Shown in pieces: positions 39,849-48,658 of a stretch of DNA of 52,338 bases (positions are counted from its first letter, which is position 1; each line of letters starts with the position of its first letter). This DNA is from Omnitrophica bacterium GWA2_41_15. Lineage in GTDB: Bacteria > Omnitrophota > Gorgyraeia > Gygaellales > Profunditerraquicolaceae. The stretch lies in assembly GCA_919901915.1 (NCBI GenBank), contig CAKKQB010000003.1:7530-59867 (forward strand), read 5' to 3'. The notes below the pieces were generated by a model that ran no database searches, had not been told where the DNA came from, and saw only the letters and a program-made list of their open reading frames with translations. A program made the translations under genes and the position numbers.

Positions 39849-42275
39849 TCATTCAAAAATTAATTCATCCCCTTTACGCAGCACTTTTATAAATGAACCT
39901 TCTTTAAATCTTTTTGAAATTATCTCCTGCGCGAGAAAGTCTTCTAAAAATCTTTGTATAGTTCTCTTTAACGGCCGAGCTCCAAATACAGGGTCAAAAC
40001 CTTTTTCGACGAGAAAGTCTTTCGCCTCTTGCGTAACCTCTATGCTTATATGCTGTTCCTTAAGCCTCTCTATTAAATGGCCGATCTCGATACTAACAAT
40101 TTTTTGCAAATCATCCTTTACAAGCGGCCTAAAAACTATTGTATCATCAACACGGTTTAAAAACTCCGGCTTAAACGCGCGCTTTACTTCATCGAGCAGC
40201 TTTTCTTTCATCTCTTGATAAGTAACATCTTCCTTTTGCGCCTTAAATCCAAGGGAACCTGCCTTGCGGATCAATTCCGCGCCCACATTAGAAGTCATAA
40301 TAATTATGGTATTTCTAAAATAAACTTTTCTGCCAAAACTATCAGTAAGTCGGCCTTCCTCAAGCACTTGTAAAAGCAGATTAAATACATCCGGATGGGC
40401 CTTTTCAATTTCGTCTAACAATATTACCGAATAAGGCCTGCGCCTTATTTTTTCCGTAAGTTGCCCACCCTCTTCATAACCAACGTATCCCGGCGGAGCT
40501 CCGATTAAGCGGGAAACATTAAATTTTTCCATATATTCCGACATGTCTAATTGCAAAAGCGCGTCTTCATCTCCAAACATAAACTCCGCCAGGCTTCTGG
40601 CCAAAAGTGTTTTCCCTACACCGGTAGGGCCTAAAAATATAAATGAACCAATAGGCCTCTTGGGATCTTTTATGCCCGCGCGTGAGCGCCTAACTGCGTG
40701 AGCAATTACGCTTATTGCTTCATCCTGCCCAATCACGCGTTTATGCAGGCTCTCTTCAATTTTTAATAGTTTCTCGCTCTCTTTCTCTTCCAATCTAAGA
40801 ATCGGAACACCCGTCCACTGCGAAACAACCCTGGCAATATCATCCTCGCCAATCTCAGGCCGCATTTTATCTTTTTCCTGCGACCATTGACGGTTTAAAA
40901 GCTCTAACTCCTGACGCGCCTGTCTTTCCTGGTCTCTTAATAAAGCCGCCTTTTCAAAATCCTGGCTCTTTATAAACACCTCTTTATCTTTTTTTGTTAA
41001 CTCTATTTTTTCTTCTAATTGTTTTATTTCAGGCGGAACAATCAAAACCTTTAATCGGACGCGCGAACCTGTCTCATCAATCAAATCAATCGCTTTATCC
41101 GGCAGGAACCTTCCTGAAATATAACGATCGGATAATTTCGCGGCTGCTTCTAACGCGTCATCCTTAAAGATAACACGGTGATGTTCTTCATATTTACCAC
41201 GCAATCCTTTTAATATTTCAACGGTTTGCTCCACGTTCGGAGGCTCGACCATAATCGTCTGAAACCTGCGTTCCAAAGCCGCGTCTTTCTCGATATATTT
41301 TCTATATTCATCCATAGTTGTAGCGCCAATACATTGCATCTCTCCGCGCGAAAGAGCGGGCTTTAAAATATTAGAAGCATCGATAGCCCCCTCAGCAGCG
41401 CCAGCGCCTACTAATGTATGCAGCTCATCAATAAAAATAATCACATCCTGCGAACGTTTAATCTCTTCCATTACCGCTTTAATTCTTTCTTCAAATTGGC
41501 CGCGATATTTTGTACCGGCGACCATCAATGCCAAATCCAAAACTATAATACGTTTACCTCTTAAAGTTTCCGGAACATTTCCCGTTATGATTGCTTGAGC
41601 AAGGCCTTCAACTATAGCAGTTTTTCCTACTCCCGCCTCACCTAATAAAACCGGATTATTCTTAGTGCGCCTGCTTAATATCTGAATAACCCTTTCTATT
41701 TCTTGAACCCTGTTAATTACAGGATCAAGCTTATTGTCTTTGGCTAACTTTGTTAAATCACGGCCAAAAGCATCTAACGCGGGAGTTTTGCTTTTTGCCT
41801 GCTGGCTTGTTGCGCCAACCGGCGCGTCAGAAGGCAAAGCCGCGCCTAAAAGCTCCAACACTTCATTTCTTAAAGTATTTAAATCCAACCCTAAATTTAA
41901 TAAAACCTGGGAAGCAATCCCTTCACCTTCGCGAATAAGACCAAGCAAAATATGTTCTGTGCCAATATAGTTGTGCCCTAAGGAACGCGCTTCTTCCGCT
42001 GCCAACTCCAATGCTTTTTTTGCTTTGGGCGTAAAAGGTATATCTCCAATAATCTGAGTAGATGGCCCGGGTTGCACTAATTTTTCTACTTCAAGCCGGA
42101 TATTTTCCAAAGACACATCCATCTTCTGCAGCACCGCGGCAGCCACGCCTTCCCCCTCGCGAATAAGGCCTAAAAGCATATGTTCCGTCCCGATATAATC
42201 GTGATTAAAGCGCCTTGCCTCCTCTTTTGCCAAAATAATTATTTTCCTAGCCCTTTCAGTAAATCGATTAAACAT
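39849..42275 (-). CDS. clpC: ATP-dependent Clp protease ATPase ClpC
   Basis: The 808-residue protein has two N-terminal Clp repeats (1-145), AAA-1 with Walker A LLGEAGVGKTAIVEGL, a middle region with a UVR motif (KEVFIKSQDFEKAALLRDQE), and AAA-2 with Walker A LGPTGVGKTLLARSL, then LNRVDDTIVF. ClpC unfolds proteins for ClpP; in Bacillota it recognises arginine-phosphorylated clients made by McsB, encoded 13 bp upstream. No ClpP gene is in the window. Confidence 0.96.
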   Translation of the reverse strand: MFNRFTERARKIIILAKEEARRFNHDYIGTEHMLLGLIREGEGVAAAVLQKMDVSLENIRLEVEKLVQPGPSTQIIGDIPFTPKAKKALELAAEEARSLGHNYIGTEHILLGLIREGEGIASQVLLNLGLDLNTLRNEVLELLGAALPSDAPVGATSQQAKSKTPALDAFGRDLTKLAKDNKLDPVINRVQEIERVIQILSRRTKNNPVLLGEAGVGKTAIVEGLAQAIITGNVPETLRGKRIIVLDLALMVAGTKYRGQFEERIKAVMEEIKRSQDVIIFIDELHTLVGAGAAEGAIDASNILKPALSRGEMQCIGATTMDEYRKYIEKDAALERRFQTIMVEPPNVEQTVEILKGLRGKYEEHHRVIFKDDALEAAAKLSDRYISGRFLPDKAIDLIDETGSRVRLKVLIVPPEIKQLEEKIELTKKDKEVFIKSQDFEKAALLRDQERQARQELELLNRQWSQEKDKMRPEIGEDDIARVVSQWTGVPILRLEEKESEKLLKIEESLHKRVIGQDEAISVIAHAVRRSRAGIKDPKRPIGSFIFLGPTGVGKTLLARSLAEFMFGDEDALLQLDMSEYMEKFNVSRLIGAPPGYVGYEEGGQLTEKIRRRPYSVILLDEIEKAHPDVFNLLLQVLEEGRLTDSFGRKVYFRNTIIIMTSNVGAELIRKAGSLGFKAQKEDVTYQEMKEKLLDEVKRAFKPEFLNRVDDTIVFRPLVKDDLQKIVSIEIGHLIERLKEQHISIEVTQEAKDFLVEKGFDPVFGARPLKRTIQRFLEDFLAQEIISKRFKEGSFIKVLRKGDELIFE

Positions 42276-42288
42276 CTTATCATCCTCC

Positions 42289-43338
42289 TTATAAACTTAA
42301 CCTGCTCCTTATAATCTCTGCCCTTTTTATATCCCTCTCTTCAGATAAAAGTTTTTTCCTCTCTATTTTTTGCAGATGCGCCGGCTGAGTAACAATAAAT
42401 AACTCGTTAATAGTGCGGCGGTCTATATCTTTAAGCATTCCTATATCACAGCCAACTCTAACCATAGACAACAACTCTATTGTTTCCTGACTAGAAATAA
42501 TCCGCGCGGTTTTTAAGATCCCTAAACTCCGGTTAATCCTATCTTCTAAGGCCGGTCTGTTTCTGGAAAGCAGCGCTTCTCTTGCCTGATGCTCCTGTTC
42601 AATAATCTGCCTGATTAAACCATTGATATTATCAATATTTTCATCTTCACTAAGGCCAAGGGAAATTTGATTAGAAATTTGAAAAAAATTACCCGCCGCC
42701 TGCGTCCCTTCCCCATAAAGGCCACGAGTAGCAAAACTCAACTTTGCAACCGCGGCCAAAACGCGGTCAATTTGCCTGGTCATTACCAATGCCGGAAGAT
42801 GCAGCATTACTGAACCACGCATACCAGTGCCGGTATTGGTAGGACAAGCGGTTAGATATCCCCATTCAGGCAAAAACGCGAAACTTAGCTCAAGGGCGAG
42901 GCTGTCATCTATCCTGTTGATAATATTCCATGCCTCAAACAGATTAAATCCGGACTGCATCACCTGCATCCTGATGTGGTCCTCTTCATTAATCATTATA
43001 GAAATAATCTCTTCGTTATCAATCGCGATTGCCTTATGATTAGGCTTTTGAGCATGTTCCAAAGACATAAGGTGCCTTTCCACCAAAAACTGCTTGTCCA
43101 CACTATCCAAATCCGCTAATTTAAAAATAATTGTTTTTTTTGTGTAATCAGCTCTTAGAATAGCCTCTTGAATTATCTGCAAAGTACGTTCGCCCTGTTT
43201 TTTGCTTGCCCAATGCGGAAAAGCAACTTTATTTAAATTCCTGGCTAAACGTATGCGGCTAGAAATAACCACATCTGAATTTGGGCCTGTACCTTTTAGC
43301 CACTCACTTGAATGATTTAATAAGTCATCTAATTGCAT
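42289..43338 (-). CDS. mcsB: Protein arginine kinase McsB
   Basis: A 349-residue phosphagen-kinase-fold enzyme. VVISSRIRLARNLNKVAFPHW, the RHLMSLEHAQ region and the catalytic cysteine stretch LTACPTNTGTGMRGSVMLHLPAL are present, then ATRGLYGEGTQAAGNFFQISNQISLG. McsB phosphorylates arginine to mark proteins for ClpCP. It lies between mcsA and clpC, the arrangement known from Bacillota. CtsR, the usual regulator, is not found. Confidence 0.93.
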   Translation of the reverse strand: MQLDDLLNHSSEWLKGTGPNSDVVISSRIRLARNLNKVAFPHWASKKQGERTLQIIQEAILRADYTKKTIIFKLADLDSVDKQFLVERHLMSLEHAQKPNHKAIAIDNEEIISIMINEEDHIRMQVMQSGFNLFEAWNIINRIDDSLALELSFAFLPEWGYLTACPTNTGTGMRGSVMLHLPALVMTRQIDRVLAAVAKLSFATRGLYGEGTQAAGNFFQISNQISLGLSEDENIDNINGLIRQIIEQEHQAREALLSRNRPALEDRINRSLGILKTARIISSQETIELLSMVRVGCDIGMLKDIDRRTINELFIVTQPAHLQKIERKKLLSEERDIKRAEIIRSRLSL

Positions 43339-43351
43339 ATTTAAAATTTTA

Positions 43352-43517
43352 GGGTCATTCGTGTTTAAGGTAATAAATATAGATCCAATTTGATAAGTAT
43401 CTGGGCGAGCAAGCTCGCCCCTACGGGTCGTTACGTAGTCCCTATGAATCTCCGCGTAGGGGTGGGCTTGCCCACCCTGAGTTAAAGATATTCCTTAACC
43501 TTAAACACGAATGACCC
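43352..43517. mobile_element. MITE-like element, copy B
   Basis: The inverted counterpart of 11781-11945, differing at one base of about 165. Terminal inverted repeats GGGTCATTCGTGTTTAAGGT and its complement bound two internal CCCCTAC hairpins. It separates mcsA from mcsB, which are otherwise expected to be adjacent. Confidence 0.88.
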
Positions 43518-43535
43518 AAATTTTAACATTTAGCG

Positions 43536-43575
43536 TATAGCTTTGTCTATCCGCTATCCGCTCTACGCTATACGC
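43536..43575. repeat. Heptamer array (CTATCCG/CTATACG) at the mcsA 3' end
   Basis: CTATCCG, CTATCCG, CTCTACG, CTATACG in tandem. It provides the last residues and stop of McsA. Confidence 0.82.
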
Positions 43576-44072
43576 TCAATATTTTGTTTTTTCCTCTCTA
43601 TCTCCCTAATCCGGTCCCTGATTCGCGCCGCTTCTTCAAAATCCTCAACCTTAATTGCCGCCTGAAGCTTATCCCCCAAATCCTGCAATAGAGTTTTTTT
43701 CTTCAAGGCAACTCCCGTCTTACGCGGAACCTTACCAACATGCTGAGCTGAACCATGAATTCTTTTTAAAAGCAGAATAAGATACTTCTTAAACGCGATA
43801 TAACATTCACCGCAGCCAAGCCGACCTATCTTTTTAAAATTAGTATAGCTCAAACCGCAATTAGGACAGATAACAGAAACTGTTTCCTTCTCTTTAGCAA
43901 ACTTCTCAGTCTCCGCCATCCCTGCCAAAAGGTCACTTCCAAACTTATGTTCCATCTCCGCGTTTTTTTGACGCGCGCACTCTTCGCAAAGATGAAGCTC
44001 ATTCATCTGATTATCAATAATCTCTGTCAGATGCACGGTTGCCGAATTTTTACCGCAAATATCACATAACAT
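43563..44072 (-). CDS. mcsA: McsA, zinc-finger activator of the arginine kinase
   Basis: It has two zinc-binding CxxC pairs near the N-terminus (CDICGKNSATVHLTEI, LCEECAR), a second pair set (ICPNCGLSY and LGCGECYIAF) and a C-terminal UVR motif (LQAAIKVEDFEEAARIRDRIREIE). McsA activates McsB. The ATG at 44072 with GAGGG just upstream is the likely start; a TTG at 44087 lacks a site. The C-terminus RIA comes from repeat sequence. Confidence 0.9.
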   Translation of the reverse strand: MLCDICGKNSATVHLTEIIDNQMNELHLCEECARQKNAEMEHKFGSDLLAGMAETEKFAKEKETVSVICPNCGLSYTNFKKIGRLGCGECYIAFKKYLILLLKRIHGSAQHVGKVPRKTGVALKKKTLLQDLGDKLQAAIKVEDFEEAARIRDRIREIERKKQNIERIA

Positions 44073-44150
44073 TTTCCCTCGCTTCAATTAAATGACGTGA
44101 TTTCCACCTACGCGGTGAAGATATAATTTCAATATTTCTTCGCCTCTTCT

Positions 44151-45020
44151 TTAGTATTTTACTCCTTCTCTCCTTGTTAGTTCCTTAAACTTTTTCATTA
44201 TGCTCAAGGTCATCTTGCCAGGCTTTCCCGCGCCAATAACACGGCCATCCACGCATACAACAGGTATAATCTCAGCAGCGGTCCCTGTTAAAAAACACTC
44301 ATCAGATATATATACCTCATGACGCGTAAGCACATGCTCATGCGCAAAAATTTTATTTTTGCGGCTAATCTCTAAAACCGCGTCCCGCGTAATACCCCTT
44401 AAGGTGCCCATGCACTGAGGCGGCGTATAAAGATGATTCTTTTTTACAATAAATATATTGTCCCCCGTGCACTCCGCGACATAGCCTAAATGATCCAGCA
44501 TTATCGCCTCATCAAAACCCGCGTTTAGAGCTTCAATCTTCGCCAGAATATTATTCAAATAATTTAAAGATTTTATTTGCGGATTTAACGCTTCGGGCAC
44601 ATTCCTTACCGTGGGCACGGTAATAATCTTTAGGCCTTCCTTGTATAATTCCTTAGGATACAAAGCGATCTTATCGGCAATGATTATAATTGAAGAGCGG
44701 CCAAAGCATTTACGCGGATCAAGCCCCAAATCTCCCTCTCCACGTGTTACTATTAATCTAATGTAAGCATCATCTAATTTATTCTCCTTTAAGGTTTGGA
44801 TAACTACTTCGAGTAACTGCTCTTTAGTTAAGGAAATCTTAAGCATGATGCTTTTTGCTGATTCAAAAAGCCTCTCAATATGCTCTTTTAATTTAAAAAC
44901 CAAACGATTATAAACACGGATTCCCTCAAAAACACCATCACCATACAAAAGCCCGTGATCAAAAACAGAAATCTTAGCTTCGCTTTTTTCATAAAACTTA
45001 CCATTAATATAAACCTTCAT
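44151..45020 (-). CDS. ilvE: Branched-chain aminotransferase-like PLP enzyme (class IV)
   Basis: The 289-residue protein begins MKVYINGKFYEKSEAKISVFDHGLLYGDGVFEGIRVYN. The PLP lysine lies in NPQIKSLNYLNNILAK, with EATGDNIF-like AECTGDNIFIV and FLTGTAAEIIPV following. This fits IlvE, which makes or breaks valine, leucine and isoleucine. D-amino acid aminotransferase and aminodeoxychorismate lyase share the fold and cannot be fully excluded. Confidence 0.85.
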   Translation of the reverse strand: MKVYINGKFYEKSEAKISVFDHGLLYGDGVFEGIRVYNRLVFKLKEHIERLFESAKSIMLKISLTKEQLLEVVIQTLKENKLDDAYIRLIVTRGEGDLGLDPRKCFGRSSIIIIADKIALYPKELYKEGLKIITVPTVRNVPEALNPQIKSLNYLNNILAKIEALNAGFDEAIMLDHLGYVAECTGDNIFIVKKNHLYTPPQCMGTLRGITRDAVLEISRKNKIFAHEHVLTRHEVYISDECFLTGTAAEIIPVVCVDGRVIGAGKPGKMTLSIMKKFKELTRREGVKY

Positions 45021-45060
45021 CTTATTCTCCTTCTTAATTTCAAAACAGCTTATTTTGTCA

Positions 45061-45729
45061 TTAACCTAATAAACTCCCATCTTTCAAGTGAATCACGCGG
45101 TCAGCGTTTGCGGCAATATCTGAATCGTGCGTTACTAGAATCATTGTAACGCGCTCATTTGAATTCAACTCTTTAAGAAGGCTTAATATTTTTTTACCAT
45201 TTTCCGAATCTAAATTCCCTGTCGGCTCATCACAAAGTAAAACTTGTGGCTTATTAATCAAGGCGCGCGCTATAGCCAGGCGTTGCTGCTCTCCTCCGGA
45301 TAGCTGGCTCGGCAGATGGCGCATCCGGTTAGACAACCCCAACCTCTCCAAAAGAGCTTTCGCGTAATTACAAACTTTTTTTCTTTCCCACCATGATTTT
45401 AGAAGGCCGGGCAACAAAACATTTTCTAAAGCATTTAATTCCGGCAACAAATGGAAAAACTGAAAAACAAAACCTACTCTTAGATTCCTAAATTTTGCCC
45501 GCTCGCTTTCGCCCAGAGAATATAAATTCGCTCCGTCAAACAATACCTCGCCTGATGTGGGCTCGTCCAAGGCGCCTAAAATATGTAGCAGTGTAGACTT
45601 ACCCGCGCCTGATGGCCCCTGAATTGCCAAAAATTCCCCTTCCTCCACGCTCAAATTTATCCCTTTAAGCACATCCAAGACGCTTGATCTATCTCTATAG
45701 CTCTTACATACATTCTTGATTTCTAACAT
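45061..45729 (-). CDS. lolD: LolD-type ABC transporter ATPase
   Basis: A 222-residue ATPase with Walker A IQGPSGAGKSTLLHILGAL, signature LSGGEQQRLAIARAL and Walker B VLLCDEPTGNLD, the MacB/LolD class. LolD powers release of lipoproteins from the inner membrane. The ATG at 45729 (MLEIKNV) fits relatives; the 16 codons in frame before it are heptamer-derived (NLQLTTYNLPPN). Its permease LolC is encoded upstream. Confidence 0.92.
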   Translation of the reverse strand: MLEIKNVCKSYRDRSSVLDVLKGINLSVEEGEFLAIQGPSGAGKSTLLHILGALDEPTSGEVLFDGANLYSLGESERAKFRNLRVGFVFQFFHLLPELNALENVLLPGLLKSWWERKKVCNYAKALLERLGLSNRMRHLPSQLSGGEQQRLAIARALINKPQVLLCDEPTGNLDSENGKKILSLLKELNSNERVTMILVTHDSDIAANADRVIHLKDGSLLG

Positions 45730-45734
45730 ATTCG

Positions 45735-45815
45735 GTGGTAAGTTGTAAGTCGTAAGTTGTAAGTTTTTTCTTACCACTTACCACTTATGACTTATAACTT
45801 ATAACTTATAACTAT
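45735..45815. repeat. Heptamer array (GTAAGTT) and inverted array (CTTACCA, CTTATAA)
   Basis: Four GTAAGTT/GTAAGTC units, a T-run, then CTTACCA twice, CTTATGA and three CTTATAA. It spans the lolC-lolD junction. Confidence 0.92.
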
Positions 45816-45819
45816 ACCT

Positions 45820-47031
45820 CTATTCATGCCTGACTGCCTCAGCAGGATTTATGCGGCTGGCATAAAACGCGGGATAAATACTCGCCGCCAAACTTATCAG
45901 TAAAACACAACCGACAATTAAAAGAATATCATTAACATTGATATTTACAGGTATGCGGTCAAAGTAATAAATATCCTTAGGAATTAAACTTCGACCAATA
46001 AGCCGAGAGATAAAATCAATCACATTATTTAAAGAAAGGGAAAGCGCGATCCCGCCGATTAGGCCTAAAATAATTCCCGTAACTCCGATACTCAAACCCT
46101 GAAAAATAAATATCTCTAGAATGTTTCTCGTCTTAGCTCCTACAGACCTTAAAATACCAATATCCTTGATCCGGCTCATCACTGACATAATCATAGTGCT
46201 TACAATTCCGAATGCCGCCACAACCGTAGTCATAATAACCACAATAAACATTACTATTTTCTCTAATTTTAGAGCGTTTAAAAAATTCTTATTGGAGTCT
46301 ACCCAGGTAAGAATTTCGCAGGGAGTGATATCTTTGTTTTTCCAATACAAATCTTCTTTTATGGCATCCACACGATAGATATCGTCCACTTTTATCGCGA
46401 TACCCGTAACTAAATCAGGAAGCTTAAAGAAATCCTGAGAGCCTTTTATGCTTGTCATAATTAAAGTTGAATCGTAAAGATACATCCCGCTATTAAAAAG
46501 CCCTTTAATTAAAAAATCTGTTTTTGTTAATGTAACTGGGGAAATTAAACTGATTTTATCACCTAAACGCAGCCCTAAACGCAAAGCCAACTCTTCTCCC
46601 AGCACAACATCATTTCCTTCTAACTCTAAACTGCCCTGTTTTATATACTCTCTAAGGCTAGAGACTTGGGGCTGTAGTTTCGGGTCAATTCCGCGTAAAT
46701 CTAGACTAATAATCTGCGGGCCAATTTTCATAAACGCCTGGCCCGCGACAAAAGGAGAAGCGCCTAAAATATGGGGCTCTCTTCTTAACTTATCTATTAT
46801 CTTGTAAGGCTCTTTCTGTCCATTAGGAAATCGTAAAATCAGATGGGAGTTTGTTCCCATCATTTTACCTTCCAAATACTTATCAAAACCGGTCATAACC
46901 GCAATCACAACAATTAAAACCAAAACGCCGATAGCAATACCTATCATTGAGATTAACGCGGTTGCCGAAATTATCTTTTCTTTTTTGCCTGTCCTAAGAT
47001 AACGCTGACTTAACCATAATTCGCATAACAT
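45820..47031 (-). CDS. lolC: LolC/LolE-type lipoprotein-releasing permease
   Basis: The 403-residue protein has one N-terminal membrane segment (TALISMIGIAIGVLVLIVVIAVMTGFD), a periplasmic region (about 55-265) and three C-terminal segments, with RIKDIGILRSVGAKTRNILEIFIFQG typical of FtsX-like permeases. With LolD it feeds the outer-membrane lipoprotein route. A single LolC/E gene suggests a homodimeric (LolF-like) permease. Confidence 0.9.
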   Translation of the reverse strand: MLCELWLSQRYLRTGKKEKIISATALISMIGIAIGVLVLIVVIAVMTGFDKYLEGKMMGTNSHLILRFPNGQKEPYKIIDKLRREPHILGASPFVAGQAFMKIGPQIISLDLRGIDPKLQPQVSSLREYIKQGSLELEGNDVVLGEELALRLGLRLGDKISLISPVTLTKTDFLIKGLFNSGMYLYDSTLIMTSIKGSQDFFKLPDLVTGIAIKVDDIYRVDAIKEDLYWKNKDITPCEILTWVDSNKNFLNALKLEKIVMFIVVIMTTVVAAFGIVSTMIMSVMSRIKDIGILRSVGAKTRNILEIFIFQGLSIGVTGIILGLIGGIALSLSLNNVIDFISRLIGRSLIPKDIYYFDRIPVNINVNDILLIVGCVLLISLAASIYPAFYASRINPAEAVRHE

Positions 47032-47035
47032 ATTC

Positions 47036-47150
47036 TTTTAACACGGATTCACACGGATTTTTTTGAACACGGATGGACACGGATTTATCCGTGTCCATCC
47101 GTGTTTTTATCCGTGTTTATCCGTGTTTTTATCCGTGTTTTTATCCGTGC
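47036..47150. repeat. TCCGTG-type repeats between lolC and lysS
   Basis: ACACGGATT units and, in the other direction, TTATCCGTG units, with a palindrome ACACGGATGGACACGGATT against ATCCGTGTCCATCCGTGT. They encode the last dozen residues of LysS (NTDKNTDKHG). Confidence 0.88.
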
Positions 47151-48591
47151 CCTGCGGCCTTAACAACGGAAACAAAATTACATCCCTAATTGAAGGTTGA
47201 TTCGCGAATAACATTACCAGCCTGTCTATTCCAATACCCAAACCGCCGGCTGAAGGCATGCCATGCTCCAGGGCTAATATATAATCCTCATCAACTTCTT
47301 TTTTTTCGTCCGTGTTCAATTCCTTAATCTCCTCTTGAAAACGCCTTTTTTGCTCAATAGGATCATTTAACTCTGAATAAGCATTGCCTATCTCAAGCCC
47401 GGATACATATAATTCAAACCTTTCGGAGATTAGGGGATTTTCTTTTTTAGTTTTAGCTAAAGGACATAAACTTGTAAAATAATCCGTAACAAAAGTAGGA
47501 TTAATGATAGTATCCTGCCCTAAGAGATCCTCGATAAGCTTATTTATCTGCGAGCGGGTAAGTTGTTTTTTATCTTTAGCAAATCCTTCCTTTTGCAATT
47601 TCATTAACATAAGCGCTTCATCATCAGCAGGCTCGATATTAAATCTTTCTTTTACCATTTCCGCGAAAGAGCGCCTTGTCCAAGGCAAAGTTAAATCTAT
47701 ATTTTTTCCCTGATAAATAAAATTCACTCCCCCCAGCGCTTCCTTAGCCGCGAAAGTAATTAAATCCTGCGCCAAGTTCATCATATCTTCGTAATTCGCG
47801 TACGCCTGATAAACTTCAAGCATAGTAAATTCAGGATTATGCCGCGTAGATACTCCTTCATTGCGAAACGAACGGTTTACCTCATAAACCTTGTCTAACC
47901 CTCCAACCAAAAGCTGTTTAAGGTAAAGCTCCGGCGCGATCCTTAAAACTAAGTTCATGTCATATTCATTATGATATGTTTTAAAAGGCCTGCCTGCCGC
48001 TCCTCCGGCTACGGCGTGCATCATTGGTGTTTCCACTTCACAAAACCCCTTACCATCTAAAAAACCGCGTATTGCCTTAATAATACGGCCTCGCATTAGA
48101 AATACTTTTTTTACTTCTTCATTCGCGATTAAATCCAAATAGCGCTGCCGGTAACGCAATTCCACATCTTTTAAACCATGCCATTTTTCCGGTAACGGCC
48201 TTAAAGCCTTGGCCAATACAGTAAAATCCTCCACTTTTATTGAAAACTCGCCAGTATGGGTTTTAAAAAGTTCTCCTTTCGCGGATATAATATCTGCTAT
48301 ATCGATATCCTCAAAAGCGCTTATTTTCTCTTGGGTCAAATAATCCGCCTTAAAGTAAAGCTGTATCTTCCCTGTAGAATCCTTGATATCCAGAAAGCTA
48401 ACCTTACCGTGAGAACGCCTAGCCATAATTCTACCAGCAACAGTTGTGATTTTACCTTCCTGAAAGTTATTTAAAAGCTCGCCGATATCCTCACGTAAAA
48501 CGCCGGGAGAACTACCATAAGGAGACTCCCCCTTTGCTTTAAGCGACTCTAATTTTGCCTTTCTCTGCTGAACAATCTCATTAATTTCCAT
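47107..48591 (-). CDS. lysS: Lysyl-tRNA synthetase, class II
   Basis: The 494-residue protein has an N-terminal OB fold (about 55-150), class II motif 2 (FRNEGVSTRHNPEFTMLEVYQAYANYEDM) and motif 3 (GLGIGIDRLVMLFANQPSIRDVILFPLLRPQ). The natural end is at about LLRPQ; the following GTDKNTDKNTDKHG is encoded by repeats. lysS next to lolC-lolD is a common diderm order. Confidence 0.95.
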   Translation of the reverse strand: MEINEIVQQRKAKLESLKAKGESPYGSSPGVLREDIGELLNNFQEGKITTVAGRIMARRSHGKVSFLDIKDSTGKIQLYFKADYLTQEKISAFEDIDIADIISAKGELFKTHTGEFSIKVEDFTVLAKALRPLPEKWHGLKDVELRYRQRYLDLIANEEVKKVFLMRGRIIKAIRGFLDGKGFCEVETPMMHAVAGGAAGRPFKTYHNEYDMNLVLRIAPELYLKQLLVGGLDKVYEVNRSFRNEGVSTRHNPEFTMLEVYQAYANYEDMMNLAQDLITFAAKEALGGVNFIYQGKNIDLTLPWTRRSFAEMVKERFNIEPADDEALMLMKLQKEGFAKDKKQLTRSQINKLIEDLLGQDTIINPTFVTDYFTSLCPLAKTKKENPLISERFELYVSGLEIGNAYSELNDPIEQKRRFQEEIKELNTDEKKEVDEDYILALEHGMPSAGGLGIGIDRLVMLFANQPSIRDVILFPLLRPQGTDKNTDKNTDKHG

Positions 48592-48658
48592 AGTTTTATA
48601 ATTATATAGCGGAATTAAGGTTATGTCAAATACGTTATAGGGTTATAGCGTTATAGGG

